Part shown: piece after piece, positions 1 through 7,907 of the stretch
Layout of the letters: each line of letters begins with the position of its first letter
How positions within the stretch are numbered: the stretch's first letter is position 1
Assembly: GCF_000721265.1 (NCBI RefSeq)
Contig: NZ_JOFZ01000009.1
Span: 124,001-188,000 of the forward strand
Reading direction: 5' to 3'
DNA length: 64,000 nucleotides
From: Streptomyces sp. NRRL F-5126
Lineage (GTDB): Bacteria > Actinomycetota > Actinomycetes > Streptomycetales > Streptomycetaceae
Program-made: the position numbers and the translations under genes
Notes under the pieces: generated by a model
Told to the model about the DNA's origin: nothing
What the model saw: only the letters and a program-made list of their open reading frames with translations
Database searches by the model: none

Positions 1-79
1 CCCGTTCTCGCTCCCCACCCCGGGCCACGGCTGCCAGCAGTCGGCGCTCTCCGCCCTCAACGCGGCCGAGCAGAACTGA
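1..79 (+). CDS. 3' end of an unidentified gene (partial)
   Basis: The frame that starts at base 2 reads PFSLPTPGHG then CQQSALSALNAAEQN and a TGA at 77-79. Every third codon position in this stretch is G or C, which is the signature of a real high-GC gene rather than a shadow frame. The start lies outside the window. The last 23 bases overlap the 3' end of the leftward glycosyltransferase gene, so the two genes converge tail to tail. The fragment is too short to assign a family. Confidence 0.5.
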   Translation, partial: PFSLPTPGHGCQQSALSALNAAEQN

Positions 80-1685
80 GCTGCTGCCGTCCTGTCCGGC
101 GCCCGGGGCGATAGGAGCGATCGGAGCGATCCGGGCAGTCGCCCCGGTGCGCGTACAGCACCACCTGCGCTCCCTTCACGCGTATGCGGTCGCACCGCAC
201 GAAGTGGCGCCGCAGCACCTCCCGTTTGACGACCTCCGCCGCGGTGGTGTCCAGCGGCTGGCCCTGCGGGTCGGTGAGCGCGACGATCCTGCGGGCCCCG
301 AGCACCCGCTCGCGCACCACGGGCGCCGGCTCCTCCTCGCCCTCGAGCGTGTGCGACCTGACGGCGTCGCGCCGCAGCGCGAGGTCGTGAAGGCCCAGGT
401 AGGGGCCTGGGTAGGACATCCGCCACTCGCGCCGCCTCGACGGCATGAACAGTACGTCGCCGGCTCCGGGCGCGAGCCGCCGCACGGCGAGCGACACGGC
501 GGTCACGTCGTCCTTGCGGCTGTCCGGCGTCCGCATCTCCAGCGACACCGGGACGAGCGCGAGGACGGCGAGCACGACACCGCACCACGCACCGCGCCTG
601 CGCCAGGCCCGCCCGCGGGCGTGCGCGAACAGCGCGTCGAGCGCACGTCCCATCAGCAGCCCGAGGCCCAGATACGAGTAGAGGACGTAGCGGTCCAGAT
701 ACATGGGCTTGTAGGCGCCGGCCGCAAGCAGCAGCGCCGTCGGCACGACCAGCAGCGGCAGCCCGAGGCGTGCGGCCGTCACGGGCCCGGCGCCCCACGG
801 CGCCCCGGCCCGGCGGCCGGCAGGACCGGGAACCCACGCGCAGGCCGCGCCGAGCGCCACGACAGCCGCGATCTCCAGGCACTGCACGAGCCCCGGCCCG
901 CCCAGCCACGCGACCTGCGCCGACTGCCCGGTGCTGAACACGGCGAGCGGGGCCACCGAGAGCGCCGCTCCCACCGCCGCGACGGCCCACCCGACGCGCG
1001 CCGCACGCCCCACCCCGCTCACCAGGACGGTGACGCCGTGCGCGGCGAGCGCCAGTACCGCGAACTCGTGCAGCCAGCCCGCCGCCGCGATCGCCGCCCC
1101 GTACCCGGCCCACAGCCGCCACCCGCCCCCGTCGCCGAGCGCTCGCACGAACAGGTACGTGGCCAGCGCCACCAGCGCGCACACCAGCGCGTAGGAACGG
1201 CCCTCCTGCGCGTACATCTGCACCAGCGGCACCAGCGCGAACGTCACCCCGCTCCACAGCCCGGCCCGCCGGCCGGCGAGGCGCCGCCCCGTCAGCGCCA
1301 CCAGCGCGGCGGCCGCGGCGGTCGCCACGACCGACGGGAGCCTCAGCGTGAGCAGCCCGTCGTCCCACACGGCGAACAGCCCGTGCATCAGCAGGTAGTA
1401 CACGCCGTGCACGGCGTCCACATGCCGCACCAGCTGCCCGATCTGGCCCACACCGCGGTGCGCGACCTGGTACGTGACCGACTCGTCGCGCCACATCGAG
1501 TCCTGCCGCCGCAGCCCCCACAGGCCGAGCCCGAGGGCGAGCACCGCGGGCACGAGCGCCGTCCCCCAGGCCCCCGTCCACCATGCCCCCGCGCGCGGCG
1601 CACCGGCCCGCCGCGCGGCCGCGCCCGACGCTTTTGCCCGCGGCGCCGGCCGGCTGCCCGCCGCGGGGAGCGTGCCGTCACTCAC
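57..1685 (-). CDS. Membrane glycosyltransferase, GT-C / GT39-like
   Basis: This 542-residue polytopic membrane protein has about ten hydrophobic segments between residues 40 and 385 and a soluble C-terminal tail. The first periplasmic loop carries WRDESVTY, the acidic loop motif expected of polyprenyl-phosphate-sugar-dependent GT-C transferases (ArnT/PMT type), so it probably moves a lipid-linked sugar to an acceptor outside the membrane. Acceptor and sugar are unknown. The GTG start at 1685 overlaps the stop of the upstream response regulator by eight bases (GTGAGTGA), which implies translational coupling and places the gene last in the operon of sensor protein, kinase, regulator and transferase. 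The N-terminal 35 residues are Ala/Arg/Gly-rich and cytoplasmic. Confidence 0.75.
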   Translation of the reverse strand: MSDGTLPAAGSRPAPRAKASGAAARRAGAPRAGAWWTGAWGTALVPAVLALGLGLWGLRRQDSMWRDESVTYQVAHRGVGQIGQLVRHVDAVHGVYYLLMHGLFAVWDDGLLTLRLPSVVATAAAAALVALTGRRLAGRRAGLWSGVTFALVPLVQMYAQEGRSYALVCALVALATYLFVRALGDGGGWRLWAGYGAAIAAAGWLHEFAVLALAAHGVTVLVSGVGRAARVGWAVAAVGAALSVAPLAVFSTGQSAQVAWLGGPGLVQCLEIAAVVALGAACAWVPGPAGRRAGAPWGAGPVTAARLGLPLLVVPTALLLAAGAYKPMYLDRYVLYSYLGLGLLMGRALDALFAHARGRAWRRRGAWCGVVLAVLALVPVSLEMRTPDSRKDDVTAVSLAVRRLAPGAGDVLFMPSRRREWRMSYPGPYLGLHDLALRRDAVRSHTLEGEEEPAPVVRERVLGARRIVALTDPQGQPLDTTAAEVVKREVLRRHFVRCDRIRVKGAQVVLYAHRGDCPDRSDRSYRPGRRTGRQQLSSARPR

Positions 1686-2346
1686 GTTGGTGGTCCAGGT
1701 ACCGCAGGACCGCGAGTACCCGGCGGTGGCCGGGCTCCGACGCGGGCAGACCGAGTTTGGTGAAGATGTTCGCGATGTGCTTCTCCACGGCGCGCTCCGA
1801 CACCGTGAACGTCCCCGCGATCGACATGTTGGACCGTCCTTCCGCCATCAGTCCCAGCACCTCGCGCTCCCGGGGAGTGAGTGCGTCCAGCTCCGACCTC
1901 CTTCGGCTCGCGCCGAACAGCTGCGCCACCACCTCCGCGTCCAGGGCCGTTCCCCCGGCCGCGACGCGCTCCAGCGCGCCCACGAACTCCCCGATGTCCA
2001 CCACCCGTTCCTTCAGCAGGTAGCCCACCCCTGCCCCGCCGTCCCCGATGAGCTGGGCCGCGTACCTCGTCTCCACGTACTGCGAGAAGATCAGCACCCC
2101 CGTGCGCGGCGCCGTCCTGCGGATCTCCACGGCCGCCCGCAGACCCTCGTCGGTCCCCGTGGGCGGCAGCCGGATGTCCACCACCGCGGCGTCCGGCCGG
2201 TGTTCGGACACGGCGGCGAGCAGAGCCGCCGCGTCCCCCACGGCGGCGACCACCTCCACCCCGCGCATCCCCAGCAGTTGTGCCAGCCCGTCCCGAAGGA
2301 TCGCGGAATCCTCCGCGATCACGACCCGCAGAGCCCCAGCAGCCAT
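1678..2346 (-). CDS. NarL/FixJ-family response regulator
   Basis: The 222-residue protein has a receiver domain followed by a LuxR-type helix-turn-helix. The acidic pocket is E12-D13, the predicted phosphorylated residue is D57 (VVDIRLPP) and the conserved lysine is K112 (GYLLKE). The C-terminal DNA-binding part contains LTPREREVLGLMAEG and the recognition helix VSERAVEKHIANIF. I start at the ATG at 2346, 22 bases after the kinase stop, where the receiver fold begins; a longer in-frame extension upstream only reads through the kinase gene. It is the cognate regulator of the adjacent histidine kinase and probably controls its own operon. Confidence 0.92.
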   Translation of the reverse strand: MAAGALRVVIAEDSAILRDGLAQLLGMRGVEVVAAVGDAAALLAAVSEHRPDAAVVDIRLPPTGTDEGLRAAVEIRRTAPRTGVLIFSQYVETRYAAQLIGDGGAGVGYLLKERVVDIGEFVGALERVAAGGTALDAEVVAQLFGASRRRSELDALTPREREVLGLMAEGRSNMSIAGTFTVSERAVEKHIANIFTKLGLPASEPGHRRVLAVLRYLDHQRE

Positions 2347-2368
2347 ACCGACCAGCCTTCCCCTGTTC

Positions 2369-3661
2369 TCACCGGTAAGGGAGCAGGACGCTGACCACCG
2401 TAGGCCCACCGGCAGGGCTGTTGCAGACCAGCGATCCGTCGACCGTGCGGACACGGGCCAGCAGTCCCGAGAGCCCGCTCCCTCCGCCGGCCCGGGCACC
2501 GCCCCGGCCATCGTCCCGCACGGTGAGGAGCAGCATGCCCGCGGCCCCGCGCACCGTGATTCCCGCCGCTGACGCGCCGCTGTGCTTGACCGCGTTGGCG
2601 AGGAGTTCGGCGGCGCAGAAGTAGGCGATCGACTCGATGGCAGGCGTGGGCCGGCCCTCCATCCCCCCTTCCACGGTGACGGGTAGCCCGCAGTCCGCGG
2701 CGAGCGTGGCGAGCGCGGTTTCAAGACCCTGGTCGAGCACCGGCGGGTGGATGCCCTTGACCAGGTGGCGCAGATCGGCGACCGCCTGCACCGCGCTTCC
2801 CTGCGCCGTCTCCACCGCGCCCAGCACCTGCTCACGGTCCGCGCCGCCCAGCACGAGCTCTCTGATCACCGTCAGGTGCATGCCCAGCCCGACCAGCCTC
2901 GCCTGCGTGCCGTCGTGGAGATCCCGCTCGATCTTGCGCAACGTCGCCGCGGCGTCGTCCACGGCCAGCGCACGCGTCTCCTCCAGGGTGCGGATGCGGA
3001 GGTCCGCACGGTCGGGACCGAGCAGCGCCGCCAGCAGCAGCCGGTGCGGAACCAGCGCGTTCGCCACCAGCCACCGCGCCCCGAACAGCAGCAGCACGCC
3101 CACCGCGACAGGCACCAGCACCAGCGGCCAGTCGTCGAAGACCACACCGCCCACGATCAGCGCCGCGTGCCGCACCGCGCCGTCGGGCCGCCGGACGGTG
3201 AAGTTGTCCCACTGGCGCACCAGAGGCAGGAACGCGAGTAGCACTCCGTATACGTACCCGACGGTCACCGCCACCGGTGGCAGGACGGCCGTCACCGGGG
3301 CGAGTACCGCGCACCCCACGGCCCGCCAGCCCGCACGGCCGCTCAGCACAGCCCGCCGCCAGCCGAAGACACCGCCGCCGCCTCCGTCACCGTTCGTCCC
3401 CCGCCGGCGCGCGGCAAGGTCGATCCGCACCCCCAGCAGGCGTGCCGTAAGGGCCCGCTGGAGATCGCCGAACGCCAGCCCGGCACGCACCCCGCCGGCC
3501 ACCACCCACAGGCCCATCGCCGTCCACGACAGCACCCCGCCGATCAGCAGGAGCGCCAGCACGACGAAGGCCCAGACGACGGCCAGCGGGAGGGCGACAA
3601 CCGCGTAGAGCGCGGCCGCCGCCTCCGCGAGCAGTCGGCGTCTCACCTGCATGGAGGCCAC
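2369..3661 (-). CDS. Sensor histidine kinase, HisKA_3 type
   Basis: The roughly 430-residue protein begins with a membrane 'putative sensor' region: two long hydrophobic stretches at about residues 15-60 and two more between 110 and 200. The HisKA_3 dimerisation helix follows, with the phosphorylated histidine in ERDLHDGTQARL (H249 from the GTG start). The HATPase domain shows AELLANAVKHSG (N box) and VRDDGRGG (G1 box). It autophosphorylates and passes phosphate to the NarL-type regulator 22 bases downstream. Two starts are possible: GTG at 3661 (used here) or ATG at 3652. The membrane region resembles the stand-alone protein encoded just upstream, which suggests the sensor part was duplicated. 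Confidence 0.9.
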   Translation of the reverse strand: MASMQVRRRLLAEAAAALYAVVALPLAVVWAFVVLALLLIGGVLSWTAMGLWVVAGGVRAGLAFGDLQRALTARLLGVRIDLAARRRGTNGDGGGGGVFGWRRAVLSGRAGWRAVGCAVLAPVTAVLPPVAVTVGYVYGVLLAFLPLVRQWDNFTVRRPDGAVRHAALIVGGVVFDDWPLVLVPVAVGVLLLFGARWLVANALVPHRLLLAALLGPDRADLRIRTLEETRALAVDDAAATLRKIERDLHDGTQARLVGLGMHLTVIRELVLGGADREQVLGAVETAQGSAVQAVADLRHLVKGIHPPVLDQGLETALATLAADCGLPVTVEGGMEGRPTPAIESIAYFCAAELLANAVKHSGASAAGITVRGAAGMLLLTVRDDGRGGARAGGGSGLSGLLARVRTVDGSLVCNSPAGGPTVVSVLLPYR

Positions 3662-3683
3662 CCTAGGCGGACCCGGGGACCGG

Positions 3684-4340
3684 TCACAGCTGATGGATGA
3701 CGGGCACGGAGAGCGCCGCGCACGCCGCGCACACCCCCAGCGCCAGGGCCACCGCCCGGCCTCGCGTCAGACCGCCGGACGCGGGAGCGCCGCCGGAGGC
3801 GGGGTCACTCAGGAACGCGCGTATGAGGGCCGCCTGCAAAGCGTTGAACCCGCGCATCACCCACGGCGTGAGGAAGAGGAACGTCAGCCCGCCTCCCACG
3901 GCGTGGACGGCCCAGGCACCGGCGAGAGAGGGGCCGCCCCACGCATGAGCGAGGCTTTCGGCCGTCGTGTCCGAGCGCAGTGGGTAGCCGAGGTTGATGA
4001 GGACTATCGTCCAGAAATAGCCGCACACGGCTATGGCCGCCAGGTTGACCGGAGTACTCAGCACCGCGTGCACGAACGCGAGCGCCGTACGCGCGCGGCC
4101 CTGGACCGGGGCCGGCGTCTCGTCCCCGAGCAGCGAGCGCGCGAGCCCGCGCTGGACGCGCCCGGCCGGCCCTCCGACCAGCGCTATGAGCACGCAGAGC
4201 AGCCCCACCGGCAGGGCGAGCACGATATACGCGAGCCGACGCCAGGTCATGGCGCGGAACGGCTCCCTCAGGACGCGGACGACGATCCGCTTCCAGTCGA
4301 ACGAACGGGTGGCCACAGCAGGATGAGCGATGGTGTCCAT
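3684..4340 (-). CDS. Stand-alone sensor-domain membrane protein
   Basis: The 218-residue protein has four membrane segments (about 38-60, 88-118, 150-172 and 195-216). It matches the layout of the actinobacterial 'putative sensor' domain normally fused to a NarL-partner kinase, including the pattern of a hydrophobic pair, GGPAGRVQRGLARSLLG, then a second pair. It carries no kinase motifs. It is the first gene of the leftward operon, 22 bases before the kinase. It may bind the same signal as the kinase membrane part or modulate it. The ATG at 4340 is the first in-frame start. Confidence 0.7.
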   Translation of the reverse strand: MDTIAHPAVATRSFDWKRIVVRVLREPFRAMTWRRLAYIVLALPVGLLCVLIALVGGPAGRVQRGLARSLLGDETPAPVQGRARTALAFVHAVLSTPVNLAAIAVCGYFWTIVLINLGYPLRSDTTAESLAHAWGGPSLAGAWAVHAVGGGLTFLFLTPWVMRGFNALQAALIRAFLSDPASGGAPASGGLTRGRAVALALGVCAACAALSVPVIHQL

Positions 4341-4456
4341 GGCTCAAGGCTCCCGGCCGCACGCCGTTCGCTCGATCGTGCCAGCACGGATCTTGGGGGT
4401 TCGGTTCACCCCACCCCACCCGGCATCCGTTGACGCCCACGGTTCATGTGCCTAAC

Positions 4457-4505
4457 CTACGTCTACATACATAAATGGCGCTTACCATAAATGACACTGA
4501 CGTAG
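4457..4505. promoter_or_regulatory. Candidate operator/promoter before gudD
   Basis: Inverted arms CTACGTC (4457-4463) and GACGTAG (4499-4505) flank a direct repeat CATAAATG at 4470-4477 and 4486-4493, spaced 16 bases. The segment is the most A/T-rich stretch nearby and ends 18 bases before the glucarate dehydratase start. A binding site for a sugar-acid repressor is inferred; no regulator gene is adjacent. Confidence 0.4.
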
Positions 4506-4523
4506 AGAGATGAGCTGCCCGCC

Positions 4524-5846
4524 ATGACGCACCCCGCGCAGTCCGCGCAGCCCGGCCTCACCATCACCGACGTGCGCCTCACGCCCGTCCTCGTGGCGGA
4601 CCCGCCCCTGCTCAACACCCAGGGCGTGCACCAGCCCTACACCCCGCGCCTGATCATCGAGGTCGTCACCGAGGGCGGGGCCACAGGCCTCGGCGAGACG
4701 TACGGCGACAGCAAGTATCTCGCGCTCGCCGAGCCCCTGGCGCGGCGCCTCGTCGGCCGCCAGGTGTACGACCTGAACGCCGTCATGTCCCTCGCGGACG
4801 CCGTCGCCGTGAACCCCGGCGACGCCGGGGCGGCCGGCGCCCTCGACGTCGGCGGCCTGCGCGGCGTGCAGACCGCCGACAAGCTCCGCCTCTCCGTCGC
4901 CTCCGGCTTCGAGGTCGCCTGCCTCGACGCCCTCGGTCACGCACTCGGTCTGCCCGTGCACGCCCTGCTCGGCGGCAAACTGCGCGACTCCGTCGAATAC
5001 AGCGCCTACCTCTTCTACAAGTACGGCGCGCACCCCGAGGGCGTCCCCGCGCAGCCGGACGACTGGGGCCCGGCGCTCGACCCGGAGGGCGTCGTGCGCC
5101 AGGCCCGCATGTTCTCCGAGCGGTACGGCTTCTCGTCCTTCAAGCTCAAGGGCGGCGTGTTCCCGCCCGACGAGGAGATCGCGGCCGTCCGCGCACTGGC
5201 CGCGGCGTTCCCCGGGCAGCCGCTGCGCCTCGATCCCAACGGCGCGTGGTCGGTGGAGACTTCCGTACGCGTCGCGGAGGAACTCGGCGACGTCCTCGAG
5301 TACCTGGAGGACCCGTCGCTCGGCACACCCGCCATGGCGGAGGTCGCCGCGCGCACCGGCATCCCGCTCGCCACCAACATGTGCGTGACGACGTTCGGCG
5401 AGATCGCCCCCGCGTTCACCAGCGGCGCGGTACAGGTCGTGCTCTCCGACCACCACTACTGGGGCGGGCTGCGCAACACCCAGAAGCTCGCCTCGGTGTG
5501 CGAGACGTTCGGCGTGGGCGTATCGATGCACTCCAACACGCACCTCGGCATCAGCCTCGCCGCCATGTCGCACGTCGCGGCCACCGTCCCCAACCTCCAC
5601 CACGCGTGCGACTCGCACTACCCGTGGCAGTCGGAGGACGTGCTGACGGAGCGCATCACGTTCACGGACGGCCGCGTCACTGTCGGCGACGCGCCGGGCC
5701 TCGGCGTCGAGTTGGACCGCGACCGGCTCGCCGCGCTGCACCGCCGCTGGCTCGACGACGACGGCCGGATGCGCGACCGCGACGACGCGGCCGCGATGCG
5801 CGTCACCGACCCGGACTGGACGACCCCGTCCATCCCGCGCTGGTAG
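4524..5846 (+). CDS. gudD: Glucarate dehydratase (enolase superfamily)
   Basis: The 440-residue protein aligns with D-glucarate dehydratases, which remove water from D-glucarate or L-idarate to give 5-keto-4-deoxyglucarate in hexaric acid catabolism. Visible active-site elements are the KxK pair K207/K209 (FKLKGG), the metal ligands D237 (LDPNG), E262 (YLEDP) and N285 (TNMCVT), and the catalytic H336 (SMHSNTHLG). All are in the expected order for the mandelate racemase/glucarate dehydratase branch. The start ATG at 4524 follows the A/T-rich promoter region. The gene stands alone: no kinase, aldolase or transporter of the glucarate pathway is adjacent, so the rest of the pathway must be elsewhere. 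A related acid-sugar dehydratase specificity cannot be excluded. Confidence 0.88.
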   Translation: MTHPAQSAQPGLTITDVRLTPVLVADPPLLNTQGVHQPYTPRLIIEVVTEGGATGLGETYGDSKYLALAEPLARRLVGRQVYDLNAVMSLADAVAVNPGDAGAAGALDVGGLRGVQTADKLRLSVASGFEVACLDALGHALGLPVHALLGGKLRDSVEYSAYLFYKYGAHPEGVPAQPDDWGPALDPEGVVRQARMFSERYGFSSFKLKGGVFPPDEEIAAVRALAAAFPGQPLRLDPNGAWSVETSVRVAEELGDVLEYLEDPSLGTPAMAEVAARTGIPLATNMCVTTFGEIAPAFTSGAVQVVLSDHHYWGGLRNTQKLASVCETFGVGVSMHSNTHLGISLAAMSHVAATVPNLHHACDSHYPWQSEDVLTERITFTDGRVTVGDAPGLGVELDRDRLAALHRRWLDDDGRMRDRDDAAAMRVTDPDWTTPSIPRW

Positions 5847-5884
5847 CCGGGGGCAGCGCCCCCGGCCCCGCCCCGCGCACACGC

Positions 5885-5930
5885 GAAGAGCCGGCCGGAC
5901 CACGCGAGAGGAGTGTCCGGCCGGCTCTTC
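5885..5930. terminator. Bidirectional hairpin terminator
   Basis: GAAGAGCCGGCCGGA (5885-5899) is exactly complementary to TCCGGCCGGCTCTTC (5916-5930), a 15-bp stem with a 16-base loop. It sits between the convergent gudD and surface-protein genes and should serve both. Confidence 0.85.
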
Positions 5931-5971
5931 GACGGCTACGAACTACTCAGCGATCGCGCCGAGTCGTCCGC

Positions 5972-6913
5972 TCAGGCGTTGCTGCCGCTCTTGCGGCGGC
6001 GCGTGAAGACGACGGCACCGGCACCGATGACGACGAGCGCGGCACCGGCCGCGATGAACGTCGTCGTCTGCGAGCTGTTGCTACCGGTCTCCGCGAGGGT
6101 CGGCGTGGACGACACCGGCTGGGCGACCGGCGTACCGGACGGCGCGGCCGTGGCGCCGACGGCCGGCGCGCTGCTGCTCGGCGAGGTGGAAGGCGTGCCC
6201 GTGGAGGCGGACGTGGACGGGCTCGGCGAGGTGGTGTCCGACGGGCCGGTCGAGGGCGACGAGGTGTCCGACGGGCCGGTCGACGGGGACGAGGTGTCCG
6301 ACGGGCCGGTCGACGGCGTGCCCGACGGCGGGGGCGTGTCGCCGCCGCCGCCGTTGTGGTCGCAGTCGGGCTTGTACTGGCCGTTCCAGTGGGCGATCAG
6401 GTCCGTCGGCGTGGCGGAGTCGGGGTAGTGCGGCAGCTTGCCGCTCTTGCCGTCGTAGACCGTGTTGTTGCCGTACAGGTCGATCTGCCCGAAGCAGGCC
6501 GAGTCCTTGAGGCCGTTGACCGTGAGCGTGGCCTTCGGGTTCTTGCTCGACAGGGTGGCCTGGTCGACGCCCAGGAACACCTGCGTCCCCGAGTGTGCCC
6601 AGTCCGGGCCGTCGGTCTGGTAGGCGGCGAGCGAGATCGGGTACGCGCAGCCCTTCGTCACGTTGCCGTCGAGCTTGACGACGATGCTCTTCGGCGCGTT
6701 GCCGATCGTGTCGCCCCTGGTCCAGTGCTGCCCGCCGTCCGTGGAGTACTTCAGCTGCACGGCGCTGCAGTGGCCGCCGCCACCCTTGTGACCGTGGCCG
6801 CCATGGTCGTGGCCGTGGGCCGAGGCCGTGCCCACACCGGCGAGGCTCAGCGCGGCCGCCATGGAGCCCACACCGGCAACACCTATAAGACGTCTGGCAA
6901 TTGAACGCTGCAC
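5972..6913 (-). CDS. Secreted, sortase-anchored surface protein (LAETG)
   Basis: I start at the GTG at 6913 because AGGAG lies seven bases upstream, giving 313 residues; a longer reading to 6961 has no such site. The signal peptide ends near ASAHG, about residue 33. A His/Gly-rich stretch (HGHDHGGHGHKGGGGH) follows and could bind metal. The central ~130 residues form a domain with three cysteines that I cannot name. Then comes a Pro/Ser/Thr stalk with a ten-residue unit GPSDTSSPST repeated three times, the sorting motif LAETG, a membrane helix and a basic tail (RRRKSG). It should be attached to the cell wall by a sortase encoded elsewhere. The DNA-level repeat makes the stalk length likely to vary between strains. 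Confidence 0.82.
   Translation of the reverse strand: MQRSIARRLIGVAGVGSMAAALSLAGVGTASAHGHDHGGHGHKGGGGHCSAVQLKYSTDGGQHWTRGDTIGNAPKSIVVKLDGNVTKGCAYPISLAAYQTDGPDWAHSGTQVFLGVDQATLSSKNPKATLTVNGLKDSACFGQIDLYGNNTVYDGKSGKLPHYPDSATPTDLIAHWNGQYKPDCDHNGGGGDTPPPSGTPSTGPSDTSSPSTGPSDTSSPSTGPSDTTSPSPSTSASTGTPSTSPSSSAPAVGATAAPSGTPVAQPVSSTPTLAETGSNSSQTTTFIAAGAALVVIGAGAVVFTRRRKSGSNA
6234..6316. repeat. 30-bp tandem repeat in the stalk of the surface protein
   Basis: Units begin with GTGTCCGACGGGCCGGTCGA at 6234, 6264 and 6294, a period of exactly 30 bases or ten codons. The array stays in frame and encodes the GPSDTSSPST repeats. Confidence 0.85.
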
Positions 6914-7327
6914 TTCGGTACTCCTGAATACGTGGCGAAGACCGTTCCGAGCAGTGCTCACGTGCCGAGCACGCCGACGCCTCGGGCGCCTTGACGCGCG
7001 CGCCCGTGTCGACGAGAAATCGCCTCCGCCGAGGTAGTTGGGTGGCCGTGCCCTGAGGGCCGGGGGTCACGAGTATGCCGCAACGGGGTCTGCGTTACAC
7101 AAGTGGTCCGCGAAAAATACACCGTGACACGTCGTCGAAGCTCTAAGTCGACCCAACACAACACTGCGAGTGTGGTCATAAGCGGCATACGAGGCATGGT
7201 GCTTGCCCGACGGACCCGCACACCAACACAACCGGAAGGTCACACTCCCAGCACGGCGGCCGTGGCCGTCACAGGTTGACGTACCACCAGGTATGTTGGC
7301 GCCACGACCAGCCAGGGGACTCACGCC
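6914..7327. other. Divergent intergenic region, no gene seen
   Basis: These 414 bases separate the surface-protein gene from the GNAT gene. The centre (about 7090-7200) is clearly richer in A and T than the surroundings and should hold the promoter of the surface protein. AGGGGA precedes the GNAT start. No frame has the codon signature of a gene and I see no strong hairpin. Confidence 0.5.
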
Positions 7328-7870
7328 ATGAACAGCACGACGCCGCCGTTTCCCGCCCGGATCGACCTCTCGGGCGAGGGCCTCGTCCTGCGCGACTGGA
7401 CCGAGACGGACCTGCCGGCGATGCCCGGGCTGTTCGACCATCCCGACATCGCGTACTGGACGCCGATGGCCTCCCCCTTCGACGCGGCGGCCGCACGCGC
7501 GAGGCTTGACCGCGACCGGCGGCTGCGGTCCGAGGGCACGGCGATACTCCTCGCCATCACCGTCGACGGCAGGACGCCGCTCGGCGAGGTGATGCTGAGG
7601 CGCGCCCCCGAGGGCACGGAGCTCGGTTACGCGATCGGCCCCGCGCACCGGGGCAAGGGGCTGGCCGCCCGGGCCGTGCGCGTGATGGCCGCGTATGCCT
7701 TCGAGCAGCTCGGTGTGGACCAGGTGATCCTCGAGCTGGAGCCCGAGAACGCCGCCAGCGTCGCCGTGGCCACCAGGACGGGCTTCGCCCCGCTCGACGT
7801 GGAGCTCATCCGCGGCGTGGAGAAGGGCCGCCCCTACGCGCTGCAGACGTGGGGCCTGAACCGGCCCTGA
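7328..7870 (+). CDS. GNAT acetyltransferase, RimJ/RimL type
   Basis: The 180-residue protein follows the RimJ/RimL pattern: GLVLRDWTETDL at the N-terminus, a central strand ELGYAIGPAHRGKGLAAR that supplies the acetyl-CoA pyrophosphate loop (motif A, R/Q-x-x-G-x-G/A), and VILELEPENAASVAVATRTGF as the C-terminal motif B. It transfers an acetyl group from acetyl-CoA to an unknown amine, possibly a ribosomal protein N-terminus or a small molecule. The ATG at 7328 has AGGGGA about eight bases upstream. It is a single gene, convergent with the CGNR regulator. Confidence 0.85.
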   Translation: MNSTTPPFPARIDLSGEGLVLRDWTETDLPAMPGLFDHPDIAYWTPMASPFDAAAARARLDRDRRLRSEGTAILLAITVDGRTPLGEVMLRRAPEGTELGYAIGPAHRGKGLAARAVRVMAAYAFEQLGVDQVILELEPENAASVAVATRTGFAPLDVELIRGVEKGRPYALQTWGLNRP

Positions 7871-7907
7871 ACCGGCCCTGAGGCGGTCCGCCGCCGGCCC
7901 CGACCCG

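Noticed and set aside
147..1763. 538-codon open frame on the plus strand opposite the glycosyltransferase
   Set aside because: It has Arg/His/Pro-rich shadow composition and no domain; the minus-strand protein has clear membrane helices and motifs.
5246..6904. 552-codon plus-strand frame across gudD and the surface-protein gene
   Set aside because: It is an Arg/Gly-rich antisense or out-of-frame shadow that crosses a strong terminator and two well-supported genes.
6914..6961. N-terminal extension of the surface protein to 6961
   Set aside because: AGGAG at correct spacing before the GTG at 6913 and the signal-peptide layout favour the shorter form.
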